Assembly: GCF_900177325.1 (NCBI RefSeq)
Contig: NZ_FXBL01000004.1
Span: forward strand, 3,844,001-3,908,000
DNA: 64,000 nucleotides
DNA from: Mesorhizobium australicum
GTDB taxonomy: Bacteria > Pseudomonadota > Alphaproteobacteria > Rhizobiales > Rhizobiaceae
Direction of reading: 5' to 3'
The notes beneath the pieces are model-generated. The model was not told the origin of the DNA. It saw only the letters and a list, made by a program, of their open reading frames with translations, and searched no databases. How positions within the stretch are numbered: the stretch's first letter is position 1; each line of letters starts with the position of its first letter. Shown here piece by piece: positions 8,098 to 16,090 of this stretch. A program made the translations under genes and the position numbers.

Positions 8098-9777
8098 TTA
8101 GAACAGCCCCTCGATATATCCCATGTCGTTGAGGTAGATCTTCTCGGACGACGGGTTCCTGGGCAGGCCGGGCATGGTCATGATCTCGCCGCAGATCGCC
8201 ACGACGAAGCCGGCGCCGGCCGACAGGCGGACTTCGCGCACCGGCACGACATGGCCGGTCGGTGCGCCGCGCAGGTTGGGGTCGGTCGAGAAGGAGTACT
8301 GCGTCTTGGCGATGCAGATCGGCAGGTGGCCGTAGCCCTGGTCCTCCCACTGCTTCAGCTGGTCGCGCACGCCCTTGTCTGCGATCGCCTCGAGGCCGCG
8401 GTAGATGCGCTTCACGATCGTGTCGATCTTGTCGAACAGCTTCATCTCGTCCGGATAGAGCGGCGCGAACTGCGCCTGGCCGCTCTCGGCGAGCTGCACC
8501 ACCTTGTGGGCCAGTTCCTCGATGCCGGCCGAGCCCTGCGCCCAGTGCTTGCACAGGATCGCCTCCGCGCCCTGCTCGGCGACATAGTCCTTCATCGCCG
8601 CGATCTCGGCGTCGGTGTCGGAGACGAAATGGTTCATGGCGACGACCACCGGCACGCCGAACTGCTTCACGTTCTCGATGTGGCGGCCGAGATTGGCGCA
8701 GCCCTTCTTCACCGCCTCGACATTCTCCCTGCCGAGGTCTTCCTTCTTCACCCCGCCGTTCATCTTCATCGCCCGCACGGTCGCGACGATGACGGCCGCC
8801 GCCGGCTTGAGCCCCGCCTTGCGGCACTTGATGTCGAAGAATTTCTCCGCGCCGAGGTCGGCGCCGAAACCGGCCTCGGTGACGACATAGTCGGCCAGCT
8901 TCAGCGCCGTCGTGGTCGCCACCACCGAGTTGCAGCCATGCGCGATATTGGCGAATGGGCCGCCGTGCACGAAGGCCGGGTTGTTCTCCAGCGTCTGGAC
9001 CAAGTTCGGCTGCATGGCGTCCTTGAGCAGCACGGTCATCGCGCCGTCGGCCTTGAGATCGCGGGCGTAGACCGGGCTCTTGTCGCGGCGGTAGGCGACG
9101 ATGATGTTGCCGATGCGCTTCTGCAGGTCCTTCAGGTCGGTCGCCAGACAGAGGATGGCCATGACTTCCGAGGCCACCGTGATGTCGAAGCCCGCCTCGC
9201 GCGGATAGCCGTTGGCGACGCCGCCGAGCGAGCAGATGATCTCGCGCAACGCCCGGTCGTTCATGTCCATGACGCGCCGCCAGGCCACGCGGCGGGTGTC
9301 GATGCCGAGCTCGTTGCCCCAGTAGATGTGGTTGTCGATCAGCGCCGACAAAAGGTTGTGCGCGGTGGTGATGGCGTGGAAGTCGCCGGTGAAGTGGAGG
9401 TTCATGTCCTCCATCGGGACGACCTGCGCGTAACCGCCACCGGCCGCCCCGCCCTTGACGCCGAAGTTCGGCCCGAGCGAGGCCTCGCGGATGCAGGTGA
9501 TCGCCTTCTTGCCGATGCGGTTCAGCCCGTCGCCGAGCCCCACCGTCGTCGTCGTCTTGCCCTCGCCCGCCGGCGTCGGGTTGATCGCGGTGACGAGGAT
9601 CAGCTTGCCGTCCTTGCCGCCTTTTTTCGAGGCGATGAACTCGGCCGAGATCTTCGCCTTGTCGTGGCCATAGGGCAGCAGGTGCTCCTCGGGAATGCCG
9701 AGCTTGGCGCCGATCTTCATGATCGGCTGCTTCTTCGCGGCGCGCGCGATCTCGATGTCGCTCTTGTACTCGGCCAT
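8098..9777 (-). CDS. fhs: Formate--tetrahydrofolate ligase
   Basis: ATP-dependent synthesis of 10-formyltetrahydrofolate from formate and tetrahydrofolate, in cytosolic one-carbon metabolism. The 559-aa length is typical. The nucleotide-binding loop [11 protein letters not shown] (~residues 67-77) and the conserved segment [20 protein letters not shown] are intact, as is [15 protein letters not shown] chose the ATG at 9777 (GGGGGAG upstream) over one five codons earlier. It stands alone, 9 nt from the convergent end of the small DUF1127-like gene. Confidence 0.98.
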   Translation of the reverse strand: MAEYKSDIEIARAAKKQPIMKIGAKLGIPEEHLLPYGHDKAKISAEFIASKKGGKDGKLILVTAINPTPAGEGKTTTTVGLGDGLNRIGKKAITCIREASLGPNFGVKGGAAGGGYAQVVPMEDMNLHFTGDFHAITTAHNLLSALIDNHIYWGNELGIDTRRVAWRRVMDMNDRALREIICSLGGVANGYPREAGFDITVASEVMAILCLATDLKDLQKRIGNIIVAYRRDKSPVYARDLKADGAMTVLLKDAMQPNLVQTLENNPAFVHGGPFANIAHGCNSVVATTTALKLADYVVTEAGFGADLGAEKFFDIKCRKAGLKPAAAVIVATVRAMKMNGGVKKEDLGRENVEAVKKGCANLGRHIENVKQFGVPVVVAMNHFVSDTDAEIAAMKDYVAEQGAEAILCKHWAQGSAGIEELAHKVVQLAESGQAQFAPLYPDEMKLFDKIDTIVKRIYRGLEAIADKGVRDQLKQWEDQGYGHLPICIAKTQYSFSTDPNLRGAPTGHVVPVREVRLSAGAGFVVAICGEIMTMPGLPRNPSSEKIYLNDMGYIEGLF

Positions 9778-10003
9778 GGCGGTCTCCCCCATCTCGCGAT
9801 AACGGCTCCTCCCGTCGCGTGCGGCGCATCAAGCCCGAGCGAGGATGTTTCCGCCGTCCCAAAACAGCCGCCGAATACGCGAAAAACGACAGGTTTGGGA
9901 AGCGCCGCGCACCCCTGTCAGCACGCGGCAGGAGAGTTGGGCGGCAGGGCCTGATCTTTCTCGGCCCGGCGCGTTATCCTGTCTGCAGATGTAGGAGGAT
10001 AAG

Positions 10004-10357
10004 ATGAGCTATGTCGACGGTTTCGTTCTCGCAGTCCCGAAGGACAAGGTGGAAGACTACCGCAAGATGGCCGAACTCGGACGCGAGGTGTGGATGGATC
10101 ATGGAGCGCTGGGCTACATGGAGGCGATTGCGGACGATGTGCCCTATGGCGAGCTGACCTCGTTTCCGCGGGCAGTCATGGCAAAGGAGGATGAGATCAC
10201 CTTCTTCTCCTACATCGTCTACCGCGACCGCGCCCACCGCGACGATGTGCAGGCGAAGGTCATGGCCGACCCGCGCATGAACTTCGATCCGGCCGATTCT
10301 CCCTTCGACATGAAGCGGATGATCTTCGGCGGCTTCTCCGGCATGGTCGAGGGCTGA
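10004..10357 (+). CDS. DUF1428-family protein (YbaA-like)
   Basis: A 117-aa protein beginning MSYVDGFVLAVP, the signature start of the DUF1428 family, with a dimeric alpha/beta-barrel (ferredoxin-like) fold. Function unknown. A perfect AGGAGG lies just upstream. Its stop overlaps the start of the next gene by one base (TGATG), so the two form a coupled pair. Confidence 0.92.
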   Translation: MSYVDGFVLAVPKDKVEDYRKMAELGREVWMDHGALGYMEAIADDVPYGELTSFPRAVMAKEDEITFFSYIVYRDRAHRDDVQAKVMADPRMNFDPADSPFDMKRMIFGGFSGMVEG

Positions 10358-10596
10358 TGGCGAAGCGGCCGGTCCATCCCATGCCCGCAGATGTCGCAGC
10401 CGCACTCGGCGACGGCGGCGTGGAAGCCGACTACGCGGCGCGGCCGCATTACCAGCGCAACGACTATGTCGGCTGGATCGGCCGGGCCAAGGGCGATGAG
10501 ACGCGCCGCAAGCGCATCGGCCAGATGGTCGACGAGCTGAGGCGCGGCGGCGTCTACATGGGCATGGACCACGCGCCTAGAGTCTGTACTCAATAA
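10357..10596 (+). CDS. Small YdeI/OmpD-associated-like protein, 3' end disrupted by an IS element
   Basis: A 79-codon frame. The core (YQRNDYVGWIGRAKGDETRR, then KRIGQMVDELRRGG) matches the C-terminal helical segment found in YdeI/OmpD-associated-type proteins, here as a free-standing short form. The last residues (RVCTQ) are encoded by the IS5-family element that begins at 10577. Joining the flanks and removing one CTAG copy restores the ending MDHAPSRKD and a TAA stop at 11427-11429. The element thus replaced only the last four codons, and the product may still work. Coupled to DUF1428 by TGATG. Confidence 0.8.
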   Translation: MAKRPVHPMPADVAAALGDGGVEADYAARPHYQRNDYVGWIGRAKGDETRRKRIGQMVDELRRGGVYMGMDHAPRVCTQ

Positions 10597-10649
10597 GGCT
10601 TGAGTTGCTGAGCGAAGCTTGATTCAAGGTTATCGAAAGGAGCCTTGAA

Positions 10650-11012
10650 ATGGCGCGCTATGATCTGAGCGAGGCGGAGTGGCGGATTGTGGGGCCGCTG
10701 CTTCCGGCGGTAGGCAAAGGGGCTCGCCGTGCAGACGACCGTCGGGTCGTGAATGGCATTTTCTACGTGCTGAGGACAGGTTCGCCCTGGCGAGACCTGC
10801 CGGAAAGATACGGCCCATACACGACGGTCTACAACCGCTTCAATCGATGGGCGAAGAAGGGCGTCTGGCTGAGGATGTTTGAAGCCTTGGCCGAGCGATC
10901 TCCGCAGTCGCTTCAGTTGATCGACAGCTCGATCGTCCGCGCGCACCAGCATGCCGCGGGCGGAAAAAAGGGGGGCCGGATCACGCCATTGGCCGTTCTC
11001 GTGGCGGACTGA
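10650..11012 (+). CDS. IS5-family transposase, first frame (OrfA)
   Basis: 120 aa with the DUF4096-type N-terminal DNA-binding segment (YDLSEAEWRIVGPLLP, later GSPWRDLPERYGPYTTVYNR) and the first catalytic Asp in LIDSSIVRAH. GAAAGGAG precedes the ATG. The frame runs through an A6G6 tract at 10964-10975; a -1 shift there continues into the second frame as GGPDHAIGRSRGGLSTKIH. The in-frame end PLAVLVAD after the tract is an out-of-frame tail. Confidence 0.93.
   Translation: MARYDLSEAEWRIVGPLLPAVGKGARRADDRRVVNGIFYVLRTGSPWRDLPERYGPYTTVYNRFNRWAKKGVWLRMFEALAERSPQSLQLIDSSIVRAHQHAAGGKKGGRITPLAVLVAD
10964..10975 (+). promoter_or_regulatory. Programmed -1 ribosomal frameshift site in the IS element
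   Basis: The tract A6G6. Reading GGA AAA AAG and slipping back one base gives GGG GGG CCG GAT CAC, which restores the family-typical transposase sequence. Confidence 0.8.
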
Positions 11013-11029
11013 GCACCAAGATCCACGCG

Positions 11030-11416
11030 GTGGTCGATCAGGACGGCCTGCCGGTGCGCTTGCTGATCACGCCCGGCCAAGCTTCAGACAAGACCGCTTT
11101 CCCGGACCTCTTGGCAGGTCTTCCGGCCGCTACCGTCGTGGTCGCCGACCGCGGCTACGACAGCCGAGCGATCGTCGAGATGGTCGTCACACGCGGCGGA
11201 ACGGCGCATATCCCGACACAAAGTCAGGTGAAGCTGAAACGATCGGTCGATCCCCAACTCTACCGGCAGCGGAACCTGATCGAGCGCTACTTCTGCAGTC
11301 TCAAACAATTCCGTCGCATCGCAACCCGCTTCGACAAGCTGGCACGCAACTTCCTCGCCGCCGTCGCACTCGCATCAGCGCGGCTGTGGATACGCGCTAT
11401 TGAGTCCACGCCCTAG
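11030..11416 (+). CDS. IS5-family transposase, second frame (OrfB)
   Basis: The catalytic C-terminal part, 128 aa from its first internal start, though it is most likely made as a frameshift fusion with the first frame. It carries the second Asp in VVADRGYDS and the Glu region RNLIERYFCSLKQFRR followed by RFDK (the Y-x2-R-x3-E-x6-K-like signature). The stop codon TAG (11414-11416) lies in the CTAG at the element's right end, so the target copy supplies it. Confidence 0.9.
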   Translation: MVDQDGLPVRLLITPGQASDKTAFPDLLAGLPAATVVVADRGYDSRAIVEMVVTRGGTAHIPTQSQVKLKRSVDPQLYRQRNLIERYFCSLKQFRRIATRFDKLARNFLAAVALASARLWIRAIESTP

Positions 11417-11571
11417 TCGGAAAGACTAAGGCTGCGACGCGGTCCCAACCGCCGGGATTCCTTCCAATGGCCGCGAATCACGGGTAACAAGGAACGGAAG
11501 GAACCGGCGGCGGGTGTGCACGTTGTGGCGGTGCCCTGAAAAGTCCGCGAGTTCATCCTATCTTGGCCTTG

Positions 11572-12390
11572 ATGATCAACGACCGCCATACCCTCCCCCG
11601 GACCCTCGCCGCGGCGTTGCGCAACCAGCTGCCCCATTTCGTCAAGATCGGCGAAGACGATCCCTGCACCACCATCGCCTCCTACAACGTCCACAAATGC
11701 GTCGGCACGGACGGCCGTTTCGACCCTTCACGCACCGCGGCGGTGGTGGCGGAGCTCGACGCCGACATCGTGGCCCTCCAGGAGGCCGACGAGCGGCTCG
11801 GCGAGCGTGTCGGCCTGCTCGACCTCGAGGCGCTGGCGAAATCCACCGACCTTGTGCCGCTTCACATGCCGCAGGGCTCGCGCAGCCACGGCTGGCACGG
11901 CAACCTGCTGCTCGCCCGCGCCGGCGTCGTGCAGGAGGTCAAGACGATCCACCTTCCCGGGCTGGAGCCGCGCGGTGCACTGATCGTCGACCTCGAGATC
12001 AAGGGCGTCCACCTGCGCGTCATCGCGGCGCATTTCGGCCTCTTCCGCCACTCGCGCAAGCGTCAGGCCAACGCCGTGCTGGAAGCCGCGCAGGGCGTCA
12101 TCCGCCCGACCGTCATCCTGGGCGACCTGAACGAATGGCGGGTCAACACGCGTTCCTCGCTTCTGTCGCTGCTGCCGCATTTCGGGCCGCTCAACGCCGT
12201 GCTGCCGAGTTTCCCCTCGCGTTTTCCGCTGCTCGCGCTCGACCGCATCCTTGCCCGGCCGCAGGCGATGATCTCGTCGATCGAGGTCCACCGCTCGCCC
12301 TTGGCGCGTGTCGCCTCCGACCACCTGCCCATCAAGGCGCGGCTCAAGCTCGCCGGCGCCGCGACGGAGGGCGTTCGCGATGCGGCGTGA
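11572..12390 (+). CDS. Endonuclease/exonuclease/phosphatase (EEP) family hydrolase
   Basis: A 272-aa Mg-dependent phosphodiesterase/phosphatase of the DNase I-like fold. Motifs in order: SYNVHKCVGTDGRFD (~45), LQEAD (~73), GDLNEWR (~184) and SDHLPIKA near the C-terminus. No signal peptide. Targets in this family range from nucleic acids to phosphoinositides, so the substrate is open. Its stop overlaps an in-frame ATG of the phospholipase D-like gene (TGATG), and the two are often found together, which suggests a joint role on phosphodiester-containing lipids or nucleic acids. The start is uncertain (ATG 11572 or TTG 11563; no good Shine-Dalgarno). Confidence 0.88.
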   Translation: MINDRHTLPRTLAAALRNQLPHFVKIGEDDPCTTIASYNVHKCVGTDGRFDPSRTAAVVAELDADIVALQEADERLGERVGLLDLEALAKSTDLVPLHMPQGSRSHGWHGNLLLARAGVVQEVKTIHLPGLEPRGALIVDLEIKGVHLRVIAAHFGLFRHSRKRQANAVLEAAQGVIRPTVILGDLNEWRVNTRSSLLSLLPHFGPLNAVLPSFPSRFPLLALDRILARPQAMISSIEVHRSPLARVASDHLPIKARLKLAGAATEGVRDAA

Positions 12391-12428
12391 TGCCCGTCTC
12401 ACGGCCGGAGGGTCCTGAGGGCGCGGCG

Positions 12429-13814
12429 ATGGACACCGCCATCACCAGAACCGATAACGACCGGGCCGCAGCCGGCAGGAGCGGCCTGCTGTTGGTCTCG
12501 GAAAACGACGACGCGCTGGCCGTGCGCATCCTGGCCGCCCGCGGCGCCACCGCCACGCTCGACCTGATGTACTACATCCTGCGCGACGACCGGTCGGGCG
12601 GGCTGCTGCTCAAGGAGATCGTCGCGGCTGCCGACCGCGGCGTGCAGGTGCGGCTGCTGATCGACGACATCAACCCGCAGTCGAGCGACGAGACCTATCT
12701 GGCGCTCAACAGCCACGCCAATATCGAGCTGCGCCTGTTCAACCCGGTCGGCCTGCGCAACGGCTCGGTGTTGCGTTGGCTGGAACTGGTGTCGCGCGCG
12801 TTTGCCCTGACGCGGCGCATGCACGCCAAGGCCTTCATCGCCGACCGGCGCATCGCGATCGTCGGCGGTCGCAACATCGGCGACGAGTATTTCGAGCGCA
12901 CCGATTCCGCTTTCCGCGACCTCGACATGGTGATGCTGGGAAGCGCCGTTGACGACACTGTGGCGATCTTCGAGCGCTACTGGACCTGCCCCGCCTCGCG
13001 GCCGTTGCATCTGGTGCATCCGACCGTGCGCCGCCGCTCGGCAAGCAGGCTGCGCGTGGCCGAACTCGATGCCGGCAAGGTGATCGGCGACACCCGTTCG
13101 ATCGACGACTTCGTCGCCGCCCATGGCGGCATGCGCTGGTCGTACGGCGCGCGCGTGCTCGCCGACCCGCCGGAAAAGGTGCACGGCCGCCGCCTCCGCT
13201 CCTGGCTGATGCGCAAGCTGATGGTCGAGATCCGCTCTGCAGAGCGCAGGCTGGAGATCGTCTCGCCCTATTTCATCCCCGGGCGCAGGGGGGCCGCGAT
13301 CCTGGAGAAGATGGTCGGCAAGGGCGTGAGCGTCACCGTGCTCACCAATTCGCTGGCGGCCACCGATGTCGCCGCCGTGCACGGCGCCTATGCCAATTAT
13401 CGCAAACGCTTACTGAGGGCGGGCGTCGCGCTCTACGAGTTCCAGCCCGCAGGCCGGCAGAGGAAGTTGTCGATCTTCGGCTCGAAGGGCGCCAGCCTGC
13501 ACACCAAGGCGTTCGCGGTGGACGAGCGCCTGGGCTTCATCGGCTCGTTCAACTTCGACCCGCGCTCGGTGTCGCTCAATGCGGAGATGGGCGTGCTGTT
13601 CGAGGACCCGGAGCTGGTCGCGGCCCTTCTCGACCATTTCAAGGCCGAGCGCGCCCCCGACGTCAGCTACCGTCTCACGCTGGACGGCAGCCGCATCCGC
13701 TGGAATCGCTCGGAAGGCGAGGGCAAGTTGCGCTATGGTGAGCCGAAGGCGAGCATAGGCCGGCGGCTCATCGCCTTCGTGGTGCGCTGGCTGCCGATCG
13801 AATCGCAGCTGTAG
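12429..13814 (+). CDS. Phospholipase D-like / cardiolipin synthase-like protein
   Basis: A 461-aa protein with two HxKx4D motifs, MHAKAFIADRRIAIVGGRN (~130) and LHTKAFAVDERLGFIGSFN (~356), the paired catalytic sites of the PLD superfamily. It lacks N-terminal membrane helices, unlike classical cardiolipin synthases. It probably acts on phosphatidyl groups or other phosphodiesters at the membrane. I chose the ATG at 12429 (GAGGG upstream); an alternative ATG at 12390 overlaps the EEP stop and would add 13 residues. Confidence 0.9.
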   Translation: MDTAITRTDNDRAAAGRSGLLLVSENDDALAVRILAARGATATLDLMYYILRDDRSGGLLLKEIVAAADRGVQVRLLIDDINPQSSDETYLALNSHANIELRLFNPVGLRNGSVLRWLELVSRAFALTRRMHAKAFIADRRIAIVGGRNIGDEYFERTDSAFRDLDMVMLGSAVDDTVAIFERYWTCPASRPLHLVHPTVRRRSASRLRVAELDAGKVIGDTRSIDDFVAAHGGMRWSYGARVLADPPEKVHGRRLRSWLMRKLMVEIRSAERRLEIVSPYFIPGRRGAAILEKMVGKGVSVTVLTNSLAATDVAAVHGAYANYRKRLLRAGVALYEFQPAGRQRKLSIFGSKGASLHTKAFAVDERLGFIGSFNFDPRSVSLNAEMGVLFEDPELVAALLDHFKAERAPDVSYRLTLDGSRIRWNRSEGEGKLRYGEPKASIGRRLIAFVVRWLPIESQL

Positions 13815-13843
13815 TGGCGTAGACGCCAGCCGGGCCGGGAGGC

Positions 13844-14467
13844 TCAGATCGTGGCGAGCAGCCCGTCGACCAACCTTCGCACTGCGGCCTTCGCCTGTTC
13901 GACCGTGCGGCCCTGGTCCTGCCGCAGGCGATACCAGACGTCGAAGCTCAGTACCGTCAGGAAGGCGTCGAACAGCGTCTCGTCGCGCTTCACTTCGGGC
14001 GGGAGGATCGCACACAGCCGCTCGATGTCGGCATCGACGGCGCAGCGGTGCTTTGCCTTCAGGTATTCGGACTGCAAGAGCCGCGCATTCGCCTGCACCT
14101 TGAAGGGCATCACCCATTCGAAGGCCTCGGCGCGGCGGTCGATCATCTCGATGATCCGGCCCTGCCAGTCGCTGGCGATGAAGGGCCTGCGCATGATCGG
14201 CTGGATCTGCGCGTCGATCTGGTCGCCGACCTCCTGGTAGAGGCTGTCCATGTCCTCGAAATGCCGGAACACGGTGCGCAGGCCGACCTTGGCCTCTTCC
14301 GAGACCCGCTCGGCGCTCGGCATGATTTCGCGGTTGCGGATGAGGGTGATCAGCGCATCGACGATGCACTTGCGGCTGCGCTCGGCGCGAAGGCGGCGTC
14401 CGTCGGGCAAAGACCCATCGTCCCGCGGCCGCTCGGCCGTCATGGTGTCGAATGTGGTCTCAGACAT
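13844..14467 (-). CDS. TetR-family transcriptional regulator
   Basis: A 207-aa regulator with an N-terminal helix-turn-helix (SAERVSEEAKVGLRTVFRHF, residues ~50-70) and an all-helical ligand domain containing WQGRIIEMIDRRAEAFEWVM. It converges on the PLD gene. No obvious target lies beside it; the tandem secreted-protein array starts 134 bp upstream on the same strand. Inducer unknown. Confidence 0.9.
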   Translation of the reverse strand: MSETTFDTMTAERPRDDGSLPDGRRLRAERSRKCIVDALITLIRNREIMPSAERVSEEAKVGLRTVFRHFEDMDSLYQEVGDQIDAQIQPIMRRPFIASDWQGRIIEMIDRRAEAFEWVMPFKVQANARLLQSEYLKAKHRCAVDADIERLCAILPPEVKRDETLFDAFLTVLSFDVWYRLRQDQGRTVEQAKAAVRRLVDGLLATI

Positions 14468-14601
14468 CTGCCTTTCTCCTTTCGCCCTTGCGAGCTTACA
14501 TCATCTCCACAACTGTCGTCTTCCCTATCGTGTTCCCCGCCCGGATTTTCTCGGACGGAGAGGACGGCCGGGTTTGTCCTGGCCGCCCCTCAAGCTCCGG
14601 C

Positions 14602-14817
14602 TTAGCGGCCGGAGTAGTTTTCGTTCTGGTTGATCTGGAACCCGTCGGTGCCGGTCACGGTGGCGCTGGCCTGACCGGAGACGACATGCGACGCGGCCTG
14701 CGAGCCTTCAACGGTCTGGCCGTAGGGGTTCACGCCGTAGAAAGCGGGGACTTCCTGGGCACCGGCGACGCCGGCGAGACCGAGAAGAGCGACGGAAGCG
14801 AGGAGGAACTTGTTCAT
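14602..14817 (-). CDS. Small secreted protein, tandem paralogue 4
   Basis: 71 aa. A Sec signal peptide (MNKFLLASVALLGLAGVAGA) is followed by the family core EVPAFYGVNPYGQTV, a variable middle, and the end GTDGFQINQNENYSG. It is the most diverged of the four tandem copies (ends GR rather than GK and has a shortened middle). I do not recognise the function; it resembles the short rhizobial secreted families such as DUF680, without certainty. AAAAGGC precedes the ATG. Confidence 0.8.
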   Translation of the reverse strand: MNKFLLASVALLGLAGVAGAQEVPAFYGVNPYGQTVEGSQAASHVVSGQASATVTGTDGFQINQNENYSGR

Positions 14818-14886
14818 TGTCTTTGCCTTTTCTTGAGGGTGGGCGCGGAGGCGGCGCATCGCCCGCCTCCCGTGCCGGGTCCCGGC

Positions 14887-15111
14887 TTACTTGCCGGAGT
14901 AGTTCTGGTTGCGATTGATCTGGAAGCCGTCATGGCCGGGAACGGTCGAGTTCGACTGCTCGCGGACGATGGTGGCCGAATGAGCCTTCTGCTGCGAAGC
15001 CTCGACGGTCTGCCCGTAGGGGTTCACGCCGTAGAAGGCCGGAACTTCCTGGGCGCCGGCAACACCGGCCAGGCCGAGGAGCGCGACGGAAGCGAGGATG
15101 ATCTTGTTCAT
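14887..15111 (-). CDS. Small secreted protein, tandem paralogue 3
   Basis: 74 aa: signal peptide MNKIILASVALLGLAGVAGA, then EVPAFYGVNPYGQTVEASQQ, a middle with HSATIVREQSNSTVPG and the end DGFQINRNQNYSGK. It is nearly identical to the next copy in the array, so they arose by recent duplication. Likely periplasmic or secreted; no cysteines and no catalytic motif. The intergenic gap to the downstream copy holds a GC-rich hairpin (GGAGGCGG/CCGCCTCC at 14847-14870), which could stabilise or end the message. Confidence 0.82.
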   Translation of the reverse strand: MNKIILASVALLGLAGVAGAQEVPAFYGVNPYGQTVEASQQKAHSATIVREQSNSTVPGHDGFQINRNQNYSGK

Positions 15112-15176
15112 TGTCTTTGCCTTTTCGTTGGGGGCGCGGAGGCGGCGCATGGCCTGCCTCCCGTGCCGGTCCCGGC

Positions 15177-15401
15177 TTACTTGCCGGAGTAGTTCTGGTT
15201 CAGGTTGATCTGGAAGCCGTCAGCGCCGGGAACGGTCGAGTTCGACTGGTCGCGGATGATGGTGGCCGAGTGAGCCGTCTGCTGCGAAGCGTCGACAGTC
15301 TGCCCGTAGGGGTTCACGCCATAGAAGGCGGGGACTTCCTGGGCGCCGGCAACACCGGCCAGGCCGAGAAGAGCGACGGAAGCGAGGATGATCTTGTTCA
15401 T
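15177..15401 (-). CDS. Small secreted protein, tandem paralogue 2
   Basis: 74 aa with the same plan: signal peptide, EVPAFYGVNPYGQTVDASQQ, HSATIIRDQSNSTVPG and the end DGFQINLNQNYSGK. Differences from paralogue 3 are mostly conservative (E/D, K/T, R/L), which suggests selection on the protein. The copy has its own ribosome-binding region and is separated from its neighbours by short near-identical spacers. Confidence 0.82.
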   Translation of the reverse strand: MNKIILASVALLGLAGVAGAQEVPAFYGVNPYGQTVDASQQTAHSATIIRDQSNSTVPGADGFQINLNQNYSGK

Positions 15402-15471
15402 TGTCTTTGCCTTTTCGTTGTGGTTGGGGCGCGGAGGCGGCGCAATGCCCGCCTCCCGTGCCGGTTCCGGC

Positions 15472-15693
15472 TTACTTGCCGGAGTAGTTCTGGTTCAGGT
15501 TGATCTGGAAGCCGTCGGTGCCGGTGAGCGAAGCGCCCGACTGGCCGGAGACGATGGTCGCCGAATGGACGGTGCCCTGCGCGTCGGCCGACAGGCCATA
15601 GGGGTTCTGGCCATAGAAGGCCGGAACTTCCTGAGCGCCGGCGACACCGGCGAGGCCCAGAAGAGCGACGGAAGCGAGAACGATCTTGTTCAT
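15472..15693 (-). CDS. Small secreted protein, tandem paralogue 1 (promoter-proximal)
   Basis: 73 aa: signal peptide MNKIVLASVALLGLAGVAGA, then EVPAFYGQNPYGLSADAQGT, HSATIVSGQSGASLTG and the end DGFQINLNQNYSGK. It is the first gene of the four-copy leftward array and shares the GTDGFQIN ending with paralogue 4, while the two inner copies resemble each other most. The array promoter must lie in the 15694-16090 interval. Confidence 0.82.
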   Translation of the reverse strand: MNKIVLASVALLGLAGVAGAQEVPAFYGQNPYGLSADAQGTVHSATIVSGQSGASLTGTDGFQINLNQNYSGK

Positions 15694-16090
15694 TGTCTTA
15701 GCCTTTCTTGTGAGGCTCGGCGGCGGCAGTTCGCGTCGTCGTCGTTGGCCTGACGGGGAAATAGGCACGTGTAGTGCCAATAACAAGTGGCATTGTTCGT
15801 GTCATTTTATCACGACTTTGTGAGCCGGCTTGTGATGGCTTGTCGTCGCCTTCGGGATATCGCTCATGCTCGGCCTGGCGCGAGACCGGAGTTTGAGAGC
15901 GGCGGGCTGTGGAAAGGACGCAACGGTCCGGCGCCCTATTTCTCCCTTGCGGGCGGGCGGGCGATTTCAGAAGCTTGGCGCAACCGCGAGACTGCGGATC
16001 ACAAAATCGCAGCGGGAGGCACGAATTGACCCATCGCCACGTTCCGCCTCGGTCGGAACCGCCCTCGCCGCCCGACATTCAAGGCTGGTG
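15694..16090. other. 397-bp intergenic region between the secreted-protein array and the channel gene
   Basis: It separates divergent genes, so it should hold both promoters. I see an inverted motif TGCCA-N8-TGGCA around 15775-15795 near the array start. No convincing coding region or RNA gene was found; an 80-codon frame at 15787-16029 has no recognisable features. Confidence 0.5.

Larger units (their letters stand above)
10577..11416 (+). mobile_element. IS5-family (IS427-group) insertion sequence with CTAG at both ends
   Basis: An ~832-bp element bounded by CTAG at 10577-10580 and 11413-11416, most simply the target-site duplication. The ends form imperfect inverted repeats sharing ACTCAATA (15 of 19 positions match when CTAG is included). 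It carries a two-frame DDE transposase joined by a -1 frameshift. It lies in the last codons of the YdeI-like gene and ~155 bp upstream of the EEP gene. The intact frame signal and clean target duplication suggest a recent insertion. Confidence 0.9.

Noticed and set aside
8024..9862. Second long leftward frame over fhs
   Set aside because: Out-of-frame shadow of formate-tetrahydrofolate ligase; the true frame contains every conserved motif.
8251..9954. Rightward 567-codon frame opposite fhs
   Set aside because: Antisense shadow with Arg/Asp/His-rich composition and no homology that I recognise.
9778..10003. Possible folate-sensing riboswitch upstream of fhs
   Set aside because: I could not recognise a consensus structure in the 226-bp gap; a covariance-model search would be needed to claim it.
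11514..12428. N-terminal extension of the PLD frame over the EEP gene
   Set aside because: The open frame upstream of 12390 is a shadow of the EEP gene in another frame, so there is no EEP-PLD fusion in one frame.
15787..16029. 80-codon frame in the gap before the channel gene
   Set aside because: No Shine-Dalgarno, no recognisable motif, and composition like non-coding DNA.
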